A stretch of DNA of 64,000 nt from Caecitellus pseudoparvulus (lineage: Eukaryota; Bigyra: Bicosoecida). The position numbers and the translations under genes are program-made. The notes under the pieces were generated by a model. That model saw only the letters and a list, made by a program, of their open reading frames with translations, was not told the DNA's origin and made no database searches. The stretch covers positions 372,001 to 436,000 of the forward strand of contig CBFFRQ010000067.1 in assembly GCA_965644315.1 (NCBI GenBank), read 5' to 3'. This document shows positions 9,187-19,400 of this stretch, piece after piece (within the stretch, counting starts at the first letter, position 1; every line of letters begins with the position of its first letter).

Positions 9187-10604
9187 TCACTTGCCCCAGT
9201 CCTTCCACGCACTGGACAGCGCACCAGACACGTCGCTGCGCATCGTGGCACCAACAGCTGCGACGAACTCCCCCAGTCCTTCACTGCCTGTGCGAGCACG
9301 CCCTCGTGCTGGTTGCTGGGGCTTGCTGGAGGGTGGCGCACGACCCTCGGCCGCCTGGAAAAACGCATCACTGGAAATGGCTTTGCGGCCGCCAAACTTG
9401 CCACTCAGCACTTCATGGCTCTTGGCAGGGGCGGGTGCACGCGCCGCAGAGGGGGAGCCCTTGGAGAAGCCCCCTTCCTCGCGGTGGGAGGTGGCAGTGG
9501 CTGTGCTGGAGGTGGTGGCGGCGGGCGAGGTGGCCTCGGCTGGTGGTGTCATCCCACTGGTCACGGCGCGCCCTGTGTACAAACTCACAGCAGGCGCCGG
9601 GGCAGCGGGGGCAGTGTTGGCCTTGGACGGGTCTGTGAATGCGCCAAATGCCGCTTCGCTGCTCTTGCCCAGTCCGGATGCACCCAGCTTCACCGCCCCC
9701 AGGCGCTTGGACCCGCCAACGGCCTTGAAGCCCCCCCCTCCGGAGCCAAAGCCGCCCCCTCCGGAGCCAAACCCTTGACCGCCACTCCCCCAGCCACTCG
9801 TGCTGGCTGAGAAAGTGTTGGAGGCTGGCGCAGGGCTGTCTGACTGAGGCGTGGTGGCACCAGCGATGCTCAGAGTGCCCTTGGCCACAGGCTGGGCCCG
9901 AGGCGCAGGTTCCGCCGGCGCCGACTCAACGTGCACGGGCACCGAGGTGGTCTTGGCGGCTGCCGCTGCCTCGGCTTCCAGTGCCTGCTTCTCAGCCGCC
10001 AAGTCAACCCAGGCGCTGGTGAGGGGGGCAGGGGAGCCAGAGCTGGTGACGCTGCTGTCAGGGGCCAGGGCAGGTGCTGACAGGTCGGCGTCCGGGGAGG
10101 AGGCAGGTGCGTTGATGCGCAGGGCAGAGTTGCCAGCTGCCGCCTTGGCCAGGGCGTTGCGGTACAGCTGAGCCGCGCGGCTGTTGTACTTGTCCTTGGC
10201 GTCAGCGCCACGCACGGCGGTGAAGCCTTTGGCTTTGAAGAATGCCTCTGCTGCCGCGTTGCCGCCCGCCTTCATCTGTGCCAGCTGGTCTTCGTACCAT
10301 TCGTCCAGGTCAGTGGAGCGCACGAAGGAGGTGCGCGGGCCCAGCCCACGGTGCACCGCTGAGCACTCCAGACACAGCAACACGCCAAAGGTGACGCTGC
10401 TCCACGTCGGGTTCCGGGCACCGCAGTCGAAACAGCTCTTGTTTGCTGCCTCAGAACGCATGCGCTTGAAAAACGCCTTCTGCGTCGCCTCCGCTGTGAG
10501 GCGCATGTGAGTCGGCTGCTTGATTGTGTCGCTGGGACAAGCGCACCAGCCACGTGCCACAAATGCACGCTGCAGCACTCACGGACAACGGTACGACTCG
10601 CCAT
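9187..10604 (-). CDS. ArfGAP2/3 (Glo3-type) ADP-ribosylation factor GTPase-activating protein
   Basis: Two exons: 10604-10583 coding MASRTVV plus one base, and 10493-9187; the intron is 89 nt (GTGAGT...CACAG). Total 442 residues. The upstream exon gives the family's usual short lead before the zinc finger, which the alternative intronic ATG at 10506 would not. The ArfGAP zinc finger C28-x2-C31-x16-C48-x2-C51 is intact and the arginine finger is R56 (C-S-A-V-H-R). The Ser/Ala-rich tail holds a basic K-R-L-G-A-V-K-L-G segment and a Glo3-motif element [10 protein letters not shown] near residue 380, both features of ArfGAP2/3. The expected role is GTP hydrolysis on Arf1 at the Golgi for COPI uncoating. 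Gly-rich repeats (F-G-S-G-G-G) precede the basic segment. Confidence 0.93.
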
Positions 10605-10882
10605 GATACTAGAGCGTGCTTGAGTGCAGAAGCCTCCCACGCCAGCGAGTGCCAGCGGACTGGTCTTGAAGAGGTGCTGTGCGCAGTGGCGCTGCCAGGT
10701 GGCGTGCGGGGCGTTTCCCGTGCACAGCCTTGATGGCGGGATGCTGTGCTGCGCTGCACACGGCAGACAGCAGCGTTGCCCACCGCGGAGAGGACAGAGT
10801 GCTGATGGGGGGAGGGATGCGCGGGTTCATTTTTGCTCGAACGGAGCCAAGTGGCGGGGGTGGTCGAGGGGGCGCCTGGTCC

Positions 10883-11876
10883 TCACAGCTTTGCTGCGGG
10901 TTTCGCCGCTTCGATGACTTTGCCCAGCTTCATGGCCAGGGCCATGTTGCCCTTCAGCTTCAGCTTGCCTCGCATGAACGCCTGCTGTGCGTTGAGCTTG
11001 CCGTCGGCCAGGGACACCATGTCTGCGTCTGACACGGTGATGGTGAGGGCGGGCTTGCCTTGCTTCGGCATGCCTGCGTACACGTCGCCGCTGCCGTGCT
11101 TCAAGTCGATGGTGAAGGGGTGCCCCGACACGTCAAAGACGATGACGCCCTTCACCTGGGACACAAGCGCCTCGCCCTGCCGCTTTACACCCTCCCCAAT
11201 CAGCTCGAACACGGCAGCCGACTTCAGGCCTGAGGTGGGCGCAGGCGCCGCAGCGGCCTGGCCACTGGCAGGCGCCGAAGCTCCCCCCTTCAAAAATTCC
11301 TTCCGAGCTGCATCAGTCTGGGGCGGGGCGAGGAGTCGGGCAAGGGTGGTGCGGGAGTTGCGGACAAACTGCACTTGGCGGCGAGGCTGGGCGCCGCCCC
11401 GGCTGGTTCGACACGCACCACAGCGTTGACCTTCATGGCCAGGGCCATGTTGCCCTTCAGCTTCAGCTTGCCTCGCATGAACGCCTGCGGGGTAGTACGT
11501 GCGGGCCTCAAGCTGTGCGATGCGTCGAGGCAGGCCAGCCACCCTGACGACGCACTTGCTGGGGGTTCAGCTTGCCGTTGGAGATGGACAAGAAGTCGTC
11601 CTTGTTCAGGGTGATGACGAGGTCAGCCTTGGGCTCCACGCCTGCCACGGAGAAGGGTCGGCGTGTGGTGCTGGAGCTTGCTGCACTGCACTTGCAGCTC
11701 CGGCACACACCTGTATGCACGGCTCCTGAGCCGTTCTTCAAGTCCACTGTGAAGGAGTCATCGCCCATGCTGTAGGCAATGACGCCCTTGACTTTCCCGA
11801 CGAGAGCTGTGCCCTGAGCCGCCAAGGCCGCCTTGGTGGCGTCAACCACTTGTTGCACGCTGGTCACGCTAGCCAT
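10883..11876 (-). CDS. Tandem SCP2 (sterol carrier) domain protein with PTS1
   Basis: Four exons: 11876-11711, 11641-11556, 11484-11419 and 11317-10883, giving 250 residues. Introns are 69, 71 and 101 nt (GTGTGT, GTGCGT, GTGCGT donors). Two SCP2 domains span residues about 8-103 and 140-243; each has the G-V-I-x-Y/F strand, the F-T-[VI]-D-L-K-[NH]-G-S-G turn, a D-x-D-x3-L-S/A-D/N-G-K-L-N core and the Q-Q-A-F-M-R-G-K-L-K-L-K-G-N lipid-pocket segment. An Ala/Pro linker joins them. The protein ends A-K-L, a peroxisomal PTS1 signal, fitting SCP2 lipid-transfer roles in peroxisomes. Domain 1 is cut by two introns while domain 2 has none. The donor of intron 3 could also be 12 nt earlier (AAG|GTCAAC). 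Confidence 0.9.
10928..10985. repeat. 58-bp exact duplicate, copy in SCP2 domain 2
   Basis: Identical over 58 bases to 11431-11488. It codes the Q-A-F-M-R-G-K-L to A-M-K segment of SCP2 domain 2. The flanks diverge at once on both sides. Confidence 0.97.
11431..11488. repeat. 58-bp exact duplicate, copy in SCP2 domain 1
   Basis: Second copy of the 58-bp identity. Here it runs across the 3' splice site of intron 2 (exon 3 begins at 11484), so the last four intron bases (sense GCAG) are matched by coding bases in the other copy. Confidence 0.97.
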
Positions 11877-12301
11877 GGCTACAGCGGAAGCCTGCGGATC
11901 ACTGATGAGCTGGGAGCACTGCGCTGCGGAAGGGTGCTGGGAAACCATAGGCCAGCTGGGTGGTGCGGGTGGAAGTGCGATGGCGGCGTGGATGTGCCGC
12001 CGGCTCTGGGCGCCGCCTTCAGACCAGTGTGAGTGCGCCACTCCGATGCACACTCAAAGTCAGGTGAATATGCACGAAGCGTGTAAGGTTGCATTTGTGG
12101 GTGAGTGCGCCCAGGGTGGCTCACTGCATCATGCAACGGGCGGGGGCATGAACCAGGCCAGGAGCCACAGACCGCCCAGCGGGCAGTCTGCGTGGGAGGT
12201 TCAGACACGGCCACTGGCCCAGCACGCACCACAACCACCCTTCCAAGGTGCAAGCACGTGGCGTGTGTGCTGCCTGACGCGCAGACAAAGGAAGCAAGCG
12301 C
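11877..12301. other. Intergenic, SCP2 upstream region / NDUFB3 downstream region
   Basis: A stretch of 425 bp between two minus-strand genes. No ORF with coding character, repeat or RNA gene is seen. GGCTTCCGCTGTAGCC lies directly before the SCP2 start codon, which places TTCCGC about 10 nt upstream of the ATG as in some neighbours. Confidence 0.5.
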
Positions 12302-12469
12302 TCAGTGGTGCCCGCCCTTGGGTGGAGCGAAGGTGTACTTGAAGTACTGCTGGCCCATATACAGTGCCCAAGCGCCAATGGCAATGTTCAAGCCCCAGTA
12401 GCGACCACCCTTGATCTTGTGGCGAAAGATGGGGTGCGCCCTCCACTGGTCCTGGCCTTGAAGCACCAT
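12302..12469 (-). CDS. NDUFB3: NADH dehydrogenase complex I subunit NDUFB3/B12
   Basis: A 55-residue single-exon protein. It reads Q-D-Q-W-R-x-H-P near the N-terminus, then a single transmembrane helix (about residues 24-40) rich in Gly and Ala, and a short tail ending K-G-G-H-H. Plant B12 subunits share the [RQ]-D-[EQ]-W-R-x-H-P motif, the helix containing G-A-x2-x-Y and a His-ending tail. It would sit in the membrane arm of mitochondrial complex I. The frame extends upstream to a more distal in-frame start, but the first family-like residue follows this ATG closely. TGCGGAATTCG lies about 24 nt upstream. Confidence 0.75.
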   Translation of the reverse strand: MVLQGQDQWRAHPIFRHKIKGGRYWGLNIAIGAWALYMGQQYFKYTFAPPKGGHH

Positions 12470-12848
12470 GCTGGTGCGCACGCGTTTCCGCTCGAATTCC
12501 GCACTGCTACGCTGCAGTGCTCTGAGGGCCCAGCTGTGTGCGGTGACGGTGTGCCTGGTGACAAGAGTCCCGTGATGCTGTAGCGGGTTTGTAGTGTGCA
12601 GTGAAGTCCGTTGTGACGAGTTTTTGACTGGACTCGGGGGTGCTTTGCGGATGTGGGCTGCCTCGACGCTGCTCCGGAAAGCGCTATCGCGCGAATCTGC
12701 AGAGCCTAGGGCGCCACACATCCAACAGAAACCACGCAAGTTTCAGTGGGAGGCCTCTTTCATACATACGGACGGCTGGGCCGTCCACCGTTGCTCTGCC
12801 TGCTGCCACCACCCCCAAGCTCAGTGCGGAATTCGATCAGAACGTGGC
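12470..12848. promoter_or_regulatory. Divergent promoter region, NDUFB3 / mitochondrial carrier
   Basis: A 379-bp gap between two genes transcribed apart, both predicted mitochondrial. Each start codon is preceded by the same 11-mer in its own sense orientation: TGCGGAATTCG on the minus strand at 12503-12493 and on the plus strand at 12825-12835. A second GCGGAAACGC lies beside the first, at 12491-12482. No ORF of coding character is seen. Promoter function is inferred from position. Confidence 0.5.
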
Positions 12849-13925
12849 ATGGCAGAGGCAGAGCAGCGTCCCGGGCTGCTGCCGCGCGAGATGGCGAGCT
12901 TCATCGCGGGCCAAGTGTCCTTCTCTGCAGGTCTATCCGTGGCGTACCCGCTGGATACCAGTGAGTGCTTGGGCGGGTTCAGCGGGCCAGGCAGGGAACG
13001 CGGGGAATGAAGCGCCACGCTGCCACCACGCCCGCATCCCTGCAAGTCTGTGCCCCCCGCGCTTCCCGCAGTCAAAGTGCGCATGCAGACAGTTGCTGGA
13101 GCTGCGGAAGGTGGCATGCTTGCCGTTGCACGAAACATGGTGGCAACGCAAGGGGTGCGTTGGCGCGTGATACTGCCCGCACTGCAAGCCCTGCTGCACT
13201 GCACCTGGCGCCAACCGCAGCTGCGTGGCTTTTACAACGGCCTGACGTCCCCGCTGTTCGGGTATGGCATGGCAGGGGCTGTTGCCTTCTCAGGGAACGA
13301 CTGGGCCACACGATTCCTGAAGCGGTGGCGCTCTGGAGCCGCCTCTGATGCCGAGGCCAAAGACACACACTTGAGTTTTTCAGACGCCTTCATGGCCGGC
13401 GCCTTCGCGGGGTTTGTGAACAACGTCCCCCGCACCATCGTGGACCGACTGAAGACCGTCGCCCAAGTGCAGGGTGTGACGACGCCCCAGGCTGTCCGGT
13501 ACATTTTGCACCATCAGGGTGTGCGGGGCTTGCTGGACGGCTTCGGAGTCACAATGGTGCGCGAGGTGCCCCAATTCGGCATCTACTTCTCAACCTTCGC
13601 GGCCTTCATGCTGGCCATCACACCGGAATCAGGCGAGAGGCCGCCCAGCTGGCAAGTGGCTGGTGTGGGCGCCTTGGCGGGGGTCATTCAGTGGCTGCCG
13701 CCGCTGTACTGCGTTGACGTTGTCAAGTCACGCCTGCAGGGCGCTCCTGTCGGCACGTACTCCAGCATGCGGCACTGCGCCGAGTCTCTGTACGCAGAGC
13801 ATGGCTGGCGGGTCTTCGTGCGTGGGCTAGGTCCCACCATCATTCGCGGGCTGCCCCTGCACGCGACGACGTTTCTGACGTATGAGACGCTCATGCGAGT
13901 GCTGTCAGACGGCGCGGCAAGGTGA
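12849..13925 (+). CDS. Mitochondrial carrier (SLC25 family, acylcarnitine/ornithine-like)
   Basis: Exons 12849-12960 and 13072-13925 (intron 111 nt, GTGAGT...CCGCAG) give 321 residues, the usual length. Splicing builds the first signature P34-L-D-T-I-K-V-R-M-Q43. The third repeat has P-L-Y-C-V-D-V-V-K-S-R-L-Q and later I-I-R-G-L-P-L-H-A-T-T-F-L-T-Y-E, closest to the SLC25A15/A20/A29 group by eye. The second repeat signature is altered: V-P-R-T-I-V-D-R-L-K, with the acidic and basic positions not in the normal order. The protein should be an inner-membrane solute exchanger; the substrate cannot be assigned. It shares a divergent promoter region with NDUFB3. Confidence 0.9.
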
Positions 13926-14091
13926 AGCCCCTCCCGACTTTCAAGGGGGTGGCATGCCGCAGCTCGCTTTGCTGAATCAATGCACGTGTAATTTTATCAT
14001 CTGCAGAAGCGCCCCGGTTGCCTGTGCCGAAGCACTGGTCAGCAACCGAGCCCGGCACGAACCTGCGAGGCGATTCTCGCACCACGCCAAC

Positions 14092-16402
14092 ATGGAAACT
14101 GCAGAGTCTGTGCCACAGCTTGCAAGCGAGTGCGAAAACCTGCACCACGCTGCTGCTATTGGCGATGTGGATGCCTGCAAGTACTTTCTGGACGTTGAAG
14201 GCGTGGATGTGAACGAGTTGAACAGCTTTGACGAGTCGGCGCTGTACTGTGCGAGGTGGGCACCAATTTCCGCACGCTTCCGCGCCACTTCTGTCGCCCA
14301 CACACCGCCCTTCGCGTACTGGCAGTCTTTGTGGGCATTTACATGTGATCAAGCTGCTTCTGGCGCGCGGAGCAAGTGCGGCCATGCTCACCTTCGACGG
14401 CCAGCGAGTGGCCTATGCGGCTCTGACAGACGAAATTCGGCGAGAGCTGAAGGCTGCTGCTGAGCACCACGAGACGGCCAGTCAAGTGCAGGCACCCCTG
14501 CACACACACATGGCGCGTCTGGCCAACAGTGTCAAGACAGGCAAGGGCGATCACGACTTCGAGCTCCGCTTCTTCGCCGATCCGGCCTCTGTGCCGGATC
14601 ACTTGCCCTTGTGGCAGCCACACTTGCACCACACAAAGCAAGCATCTCCCGCTGTGGGGTCCACAGCTTCCCCCGGCGTCAGTGCTGGGGAGGGACTGGC
14701 GGCATCCACATCCGGGGCGCCTGTGCACACTGTGTACCTCCACAGGTTCGTCATGGCCCTCCGCAGCGCCGGATTCGCAGCGTTGCTCGCTGGGCCTTGG
14801 GCAGGTCGCGAAGCGGTCGCAGTTCCCCTGGGTGGTAGTGTTTACCCTGCTTGCAAAGCCCTGGTGCAGTTCCTGTACACGGACAGTGTGCAATGCCAGT
14901 TGGGGGTGCTGGGTGCGCTGTACCAGGCAGGTGAGCACCTTGACATGCCTCGCCTTGTGGCTATGCTGGCGGAATGTGAACGGCAAGGCTACCGAAGCCT
15001 CCCTGACTCTCGTGTCGTTACACTGCGGGCTGGGAGTATGCTGAAAGAAACTGGCTCGTCTTTTTCTTCGCGGGCTTGGAGCCGGCCTGCTGTGGGACAA
15101 GGAACAAGCAATGGGCAGGGCGCTGCCTGCAGCGAGGCGGTGAAGGAGGAGCGCGCAAGCTCTGCTGCCTCAGCAGCACCGCGTCAAGCGAGTTGGACTG
15201 CTGCACAGCCCTTCAGTGGATCAAAGGCAGTGGGTGCCATGCTGAGTGGGGGAAGTGTTGCCGCTGCTGCGGCGGGCAGTCACGGTATACGAGAAGCAAA
15301 GCCGCATCCACGAGCCAGCATTGATCCGCAATACTTCAAGCGGCCTGGGCGAGGGTCCCAGGCCAAGTCTCACCGTCGTGGAGGTGCACGGCGAAGCACT
15401 GCTCCAGCCTTCATTGAACTGTTTCATGAAACTCCAGGGACCTTGGAGCACACCATGCACGATGCCGTGGAGCGTTTGATCCGTGGGCAGCCGTCGCCGG
15501 AGGCCGCCTGCACGGTGGATGCAGTGGTGCAGGCTGCTTCAGACCACTGCATTGATGTGCACCTTCCCCTGCTCAAGTCACGGTCTTCCTTTTTTTCTTC
15601 GCTCTTTAGTCCACACTTTGCGGAAGGCAGCGCACTCTCCAGTTCCGGAGTCAAGTCAAGCTTTCACTTTGGCGCTGTGGACAAACCGGTAGCATTTGCC
15701 TTGCTGCGGTTCATGTACTGCAGTGCAGGCGTGCAAGTGTTCCAAGCCAACGGAAAACCCTTGCACTCGTTCGCTCCAGGGCACTTGGCAGCTGCCGTGC
15801 CCCCTTCCCAGCTTACCGCAGACCAGGCCGTCCAGTTGCTGTACGCGGCCGACTTGTACCTCCTGACAGACCTTCGTGCGGCATGTGCAGCTGCTTGTGC
15901 GGCAGCAGCTACTGACGACACTGCTTGTGCATTTTACCGCGCTGCAGATGATTTTTCTCTGAAGCGCCTCGCACACGCATCGGCCAAGGCCCTGGCGATG
16001 AGCCTTGATGTTCAAGTGCTCCGCCCAGAGTTCCTGCAGCTGGTGCTTGACAGTGCTGCTTCCATTCAAGATCGGGAGGAGGACGACTCCGTCCCAGTGC
16101 TGGACGACATTGCTGCGGAACTGCAAGCTTTCGCGGGCACCGCTTTCTCCGCCCTCGCAGAGGCCGAGCTTGCCGCAAAGGCTGCCCAGCAACCTGCTCT
16201 CCATGCAGTGGTCCAACCAGATGCAGATGGAGCAGACTTAGCTGCCATTGTCCAGTCCCTTGCTTCGTGCCCTGATCACATCCTGAGCCTGGACAAGCCC
16301 CTTCTTGGGGCTGCAGCAGTTCAGCGCCGCCTCGCACTCCTGGCCCGCCTGGCCGAGGCGCTGCAAGTCGCCCCCTGCGCCGCTGGCAGGACTGGAGATT
16401 GA
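14092..16402 (+). CDS. Ankyrin and double-BTB/POZ protein (ABTB1-like)
   Basis: Exons 14092-14255 and 14326-16402 (intron 70 nt, GTGGGC...GGCAG), 746 residues. The join restores an ankyrin repeat: A-L-Y-C-A-S-L-C-G-H-L-H-V-I-K-L-L-L. After a loop, a first BTB domain (about residues 205-300) shows the V-Y-L-H-R-F-V-M start and A-L-V-Q-F-L-Y-T-D. A Ser-rich, low-complexity region follows. A second BTB (about 500-610) shows V-H-L-P-L-L-K-S-R-S-S-F-F-S-S-L-F and A-L-L-R-F-M-Y, followed by BACK-like helices. This order matches ABTB1/BPOZ proteins, which are Cullin-3 adaptors or translation-factor partners. A CUL3 substrate-adaptor role is inferred. The stop lies 24 bp from the convergent stop of the next gene. 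Confidence 0.85.
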
Positions 16403-16426
16403 TGGGGCGTGTTGCCACTCCATGAG

Positions 16427-19400
16427 TTACACTTTCGCTGCGCCCAGCTTCCCCCTGGCTCGTTGCCGTCGGCCGCGTGCTCCGCCGCCACCTCGCCCAG
16501 CCGCAATCGCCTTGGCCCGACCTTCCTTTTGCACCGCCCGCATCAGCATAGCAGCCCGCGCAGCAGCCTTGAGCTTGGGAGCGCCTTTCTTGCGTTGCAC
16601 TACGGCAACCTCCGACGTGCAGCTCTCTGCACTGCCTGCGCTGACTTTAGAGTCGGCTCGAGCACGCCCTGCGCCGGACTGCACCTCACAGCCCAGCCGG
16701 CGTCGCCGCACTTGGTGAGTTGCACCGACAAATGCCAAGGCCTGGTCAGACTTGAACATGGAACTCCATCCCAGCGACTGTGACATGCGGCGCATGCGCT
16801 TGTTCAAGGCTTTCTTCTGCTCGGCGGGCAGTTCGGAGACTGCAGAGTGGCCCACGAGGCCGCTAGCCAGCGCCGCGGCCACTGCGCCACGAATGGCAGG
16901 GACTTTGCTCACAAGCTTGTGAGTAGATGCGTCCACAGCGCCGCCTTTGGCAAAAACTGGTTGCTCCAATACGGCTTCAAGCCGCTGCGTCGAAGCGATG
17001 ATGCCCTGCTCTGATTCGGTTAGCGTTGTCCTTTGCGGGCCTGTCTGGGGGCGTTGTTCGTCCATGGCAGCCCTGTCCAGTGCAGACAAAGCAACAAGAG
17101 CATTCGGATCCGCGCAAGACATCGCCCCAGACACCACAGCATCTGCATCATCGGTAGGCAAGGTCTGCCAGATGTTGGCATCGCCCAAGCGCTGCAGCCG
17201 AGTTTTGATGTGCTTGGCGGCTGCAGGGGTCATCTTCTTCCACGCCATCGGGGACACTTCTTGACTCTGCAGCACACGAGTGACACTGTTTTCCACACCA
17301 TCCACGGCAACGCCGAGCAACGCCGCCGTGGCTGTGATCTCAATTGTCGAAGGTGCAGGCACAGCATCACCCCAGCCAACCTCAGCACGGCCAGACGCCG
17401 CAATTCCCGTGCAGCTGAACTGTGCCTGGTCAGCGCCAACTTCACTGCTCCGTGCTGTAAACTGCGTGAGCGTGCCGACTGACCGCGCTGCTCCTGCGAA
17501 AGATGGGCGCCGGGCGGCACGCCCAACAGGGCCTTTCGTTCGAAGGTATTGCGGTCGAGCATGCAGCTTCCGGCGAGCAGGCCGACGAGAGGACGCGCTG
17601 CGGGAGCCATGCTTGCGCCTCCAATGCACGATTACCCCGATGATGATCAGTGCGACTAGTGCGCAGCCGCCTCCAATGTAAGCTGCTCGGGGAATGACTG
17701 CATCCTCTCCATCGCTCCCCGGAGCCACCTGCGCACTGGCCACATCAAACACTTCGGTTCTGTTCAGCGTAACAAGGGCTTGGGAAACGGAAGGAAGATG
17801 TAAAGGTGTAGTGCTGAGTGCAGGTGATGCCGTGACGCTGGGCGACACCGATGCCGTGACGCTGGGCGACACCGATGCCGTGACGCTGGGCGACACCGAT
17901 GCCGTGACGCTGGGCGACACCGATGCCGTGACGCTGGGCGACACCGATGCCGTGACGCTGGGCGATACCGATGCCGTGACGCTGGGCGACACCGATGCCG
18001 TGACGCTGGGCGACACCGATGCCGTGACGCTGGGCGACACCGATGCCGTGACGCTGGGCGATACCGATGCCGTGACGCTGGGCGACACCGATGCCGTGAC
18101 GCTGGGCGACACCGATGCCGTGACGCTGGGTGATACCGACGCCGTGACGCTGGGCGACACCGATGCCGTGACGCTGGGCGACACCGATGCCGTGACGCTG
18201 GGCGATACAGACGCCGTGACGCTGGGTGACACCGATGCCGTGACGCTGGGCGACACCGATGCCGTGACGCTGGGCGACACCGATGCCGTGACGCTGGGCG
18301 ATACCGATGCCGTGACGCTGGGCGACACCGATGCCGTGACGCTGGGCGACACCGATGCCGTGACGCTGGGTGACACCGATGCCGTGACGCTGGGCGACAC
18401 CGATGCCGTGACGCTGGGCGATACCGATGCCGTGACGCTGGGCGACACCGATGCCGTGACGCTGGGCGACACCGATGCCGTGACGCTGGGCGACACCGAT
18501 GCCGTGACGCTGGGCGACACCGATGCCGTGACGCTGGGCGACACCGATGCCGTGACGCTGGGTGACACCGATGCCGTGACGCTGGGCGACACCGATGCCG
18601 TGACGCTGGGCGATACCGATGCCGTGACGCTGGGCGACACCGATGCCGTGACGCTGGGCGACACCGATGCCGTGACGCTGGGCGACACCGATGCCGTGAC
18701 GCTGGGCGACACCGATGCCGTGACGCTGGGCGACACCGACGCCGTGACGCTGGGCGACACCGATGCCGTGACGCTGGGCGACACCGATGCCGTGACGCTG
18801 GGCGACACCGATGCCGTGACGCTGGGCGATACCGATGCCGTGACGCTGGGCGACACCGATGCCGTGACGCTGGGCGACACCGATGCCGTGACGCTGGGCG
18901 ACACCGATGCCGTGACGCTGGGCGACACCGACGCCGTGACGCTGGGCGACACCGATGCCGTGACGCTGGGCGACACCGATGCCGTGACGCTGGGCGACAC
19001 CGATGCCGTGACGCTGGGCGACACCGATGCCGTGACGCTGGGCGACACCGATGCCGTGACGCTGGGCGACACCGATGCCGTGACGCTGGGCGATACCGAT
19101 GCCGTGACGCTGGGCGACACCGATGCCGTGACGCTGGGCGACACCGATGCCGTGACGCTGGGCGACACCGATGCCGTGACGCTGGGCGACACCGATGCCG
19201 TGACGCTGGGCGACACCGATGCCGTGACGCTGGGCGACACCGATGCCGTGACGCTGGGTGATACCGACGCCGTGACGCTGGGCGACACCGATGCCGTGAC
19301 GCTGGGCGACGGACTCATTGCAACGAACAGCGGCAAAGGAGCTTCTTCGAGTGGTTCCGGCACTTGCAGTAGCTCAGCAGGAATTGGTTGCGTCGTCTCA

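Noticed and set aside
10504-10506. ATG at 10506 as the ArfGAP start.
   Set aside because: It lies inside the predicted 89-nt intron, and the upstream 22-nt exon with GTGAGT gives the family-like N-terminus.
17828-19310. CRISPR array or satellite.
   Set aside because: There are no unique spacers between units; repeats are directly adjacent and code protein.
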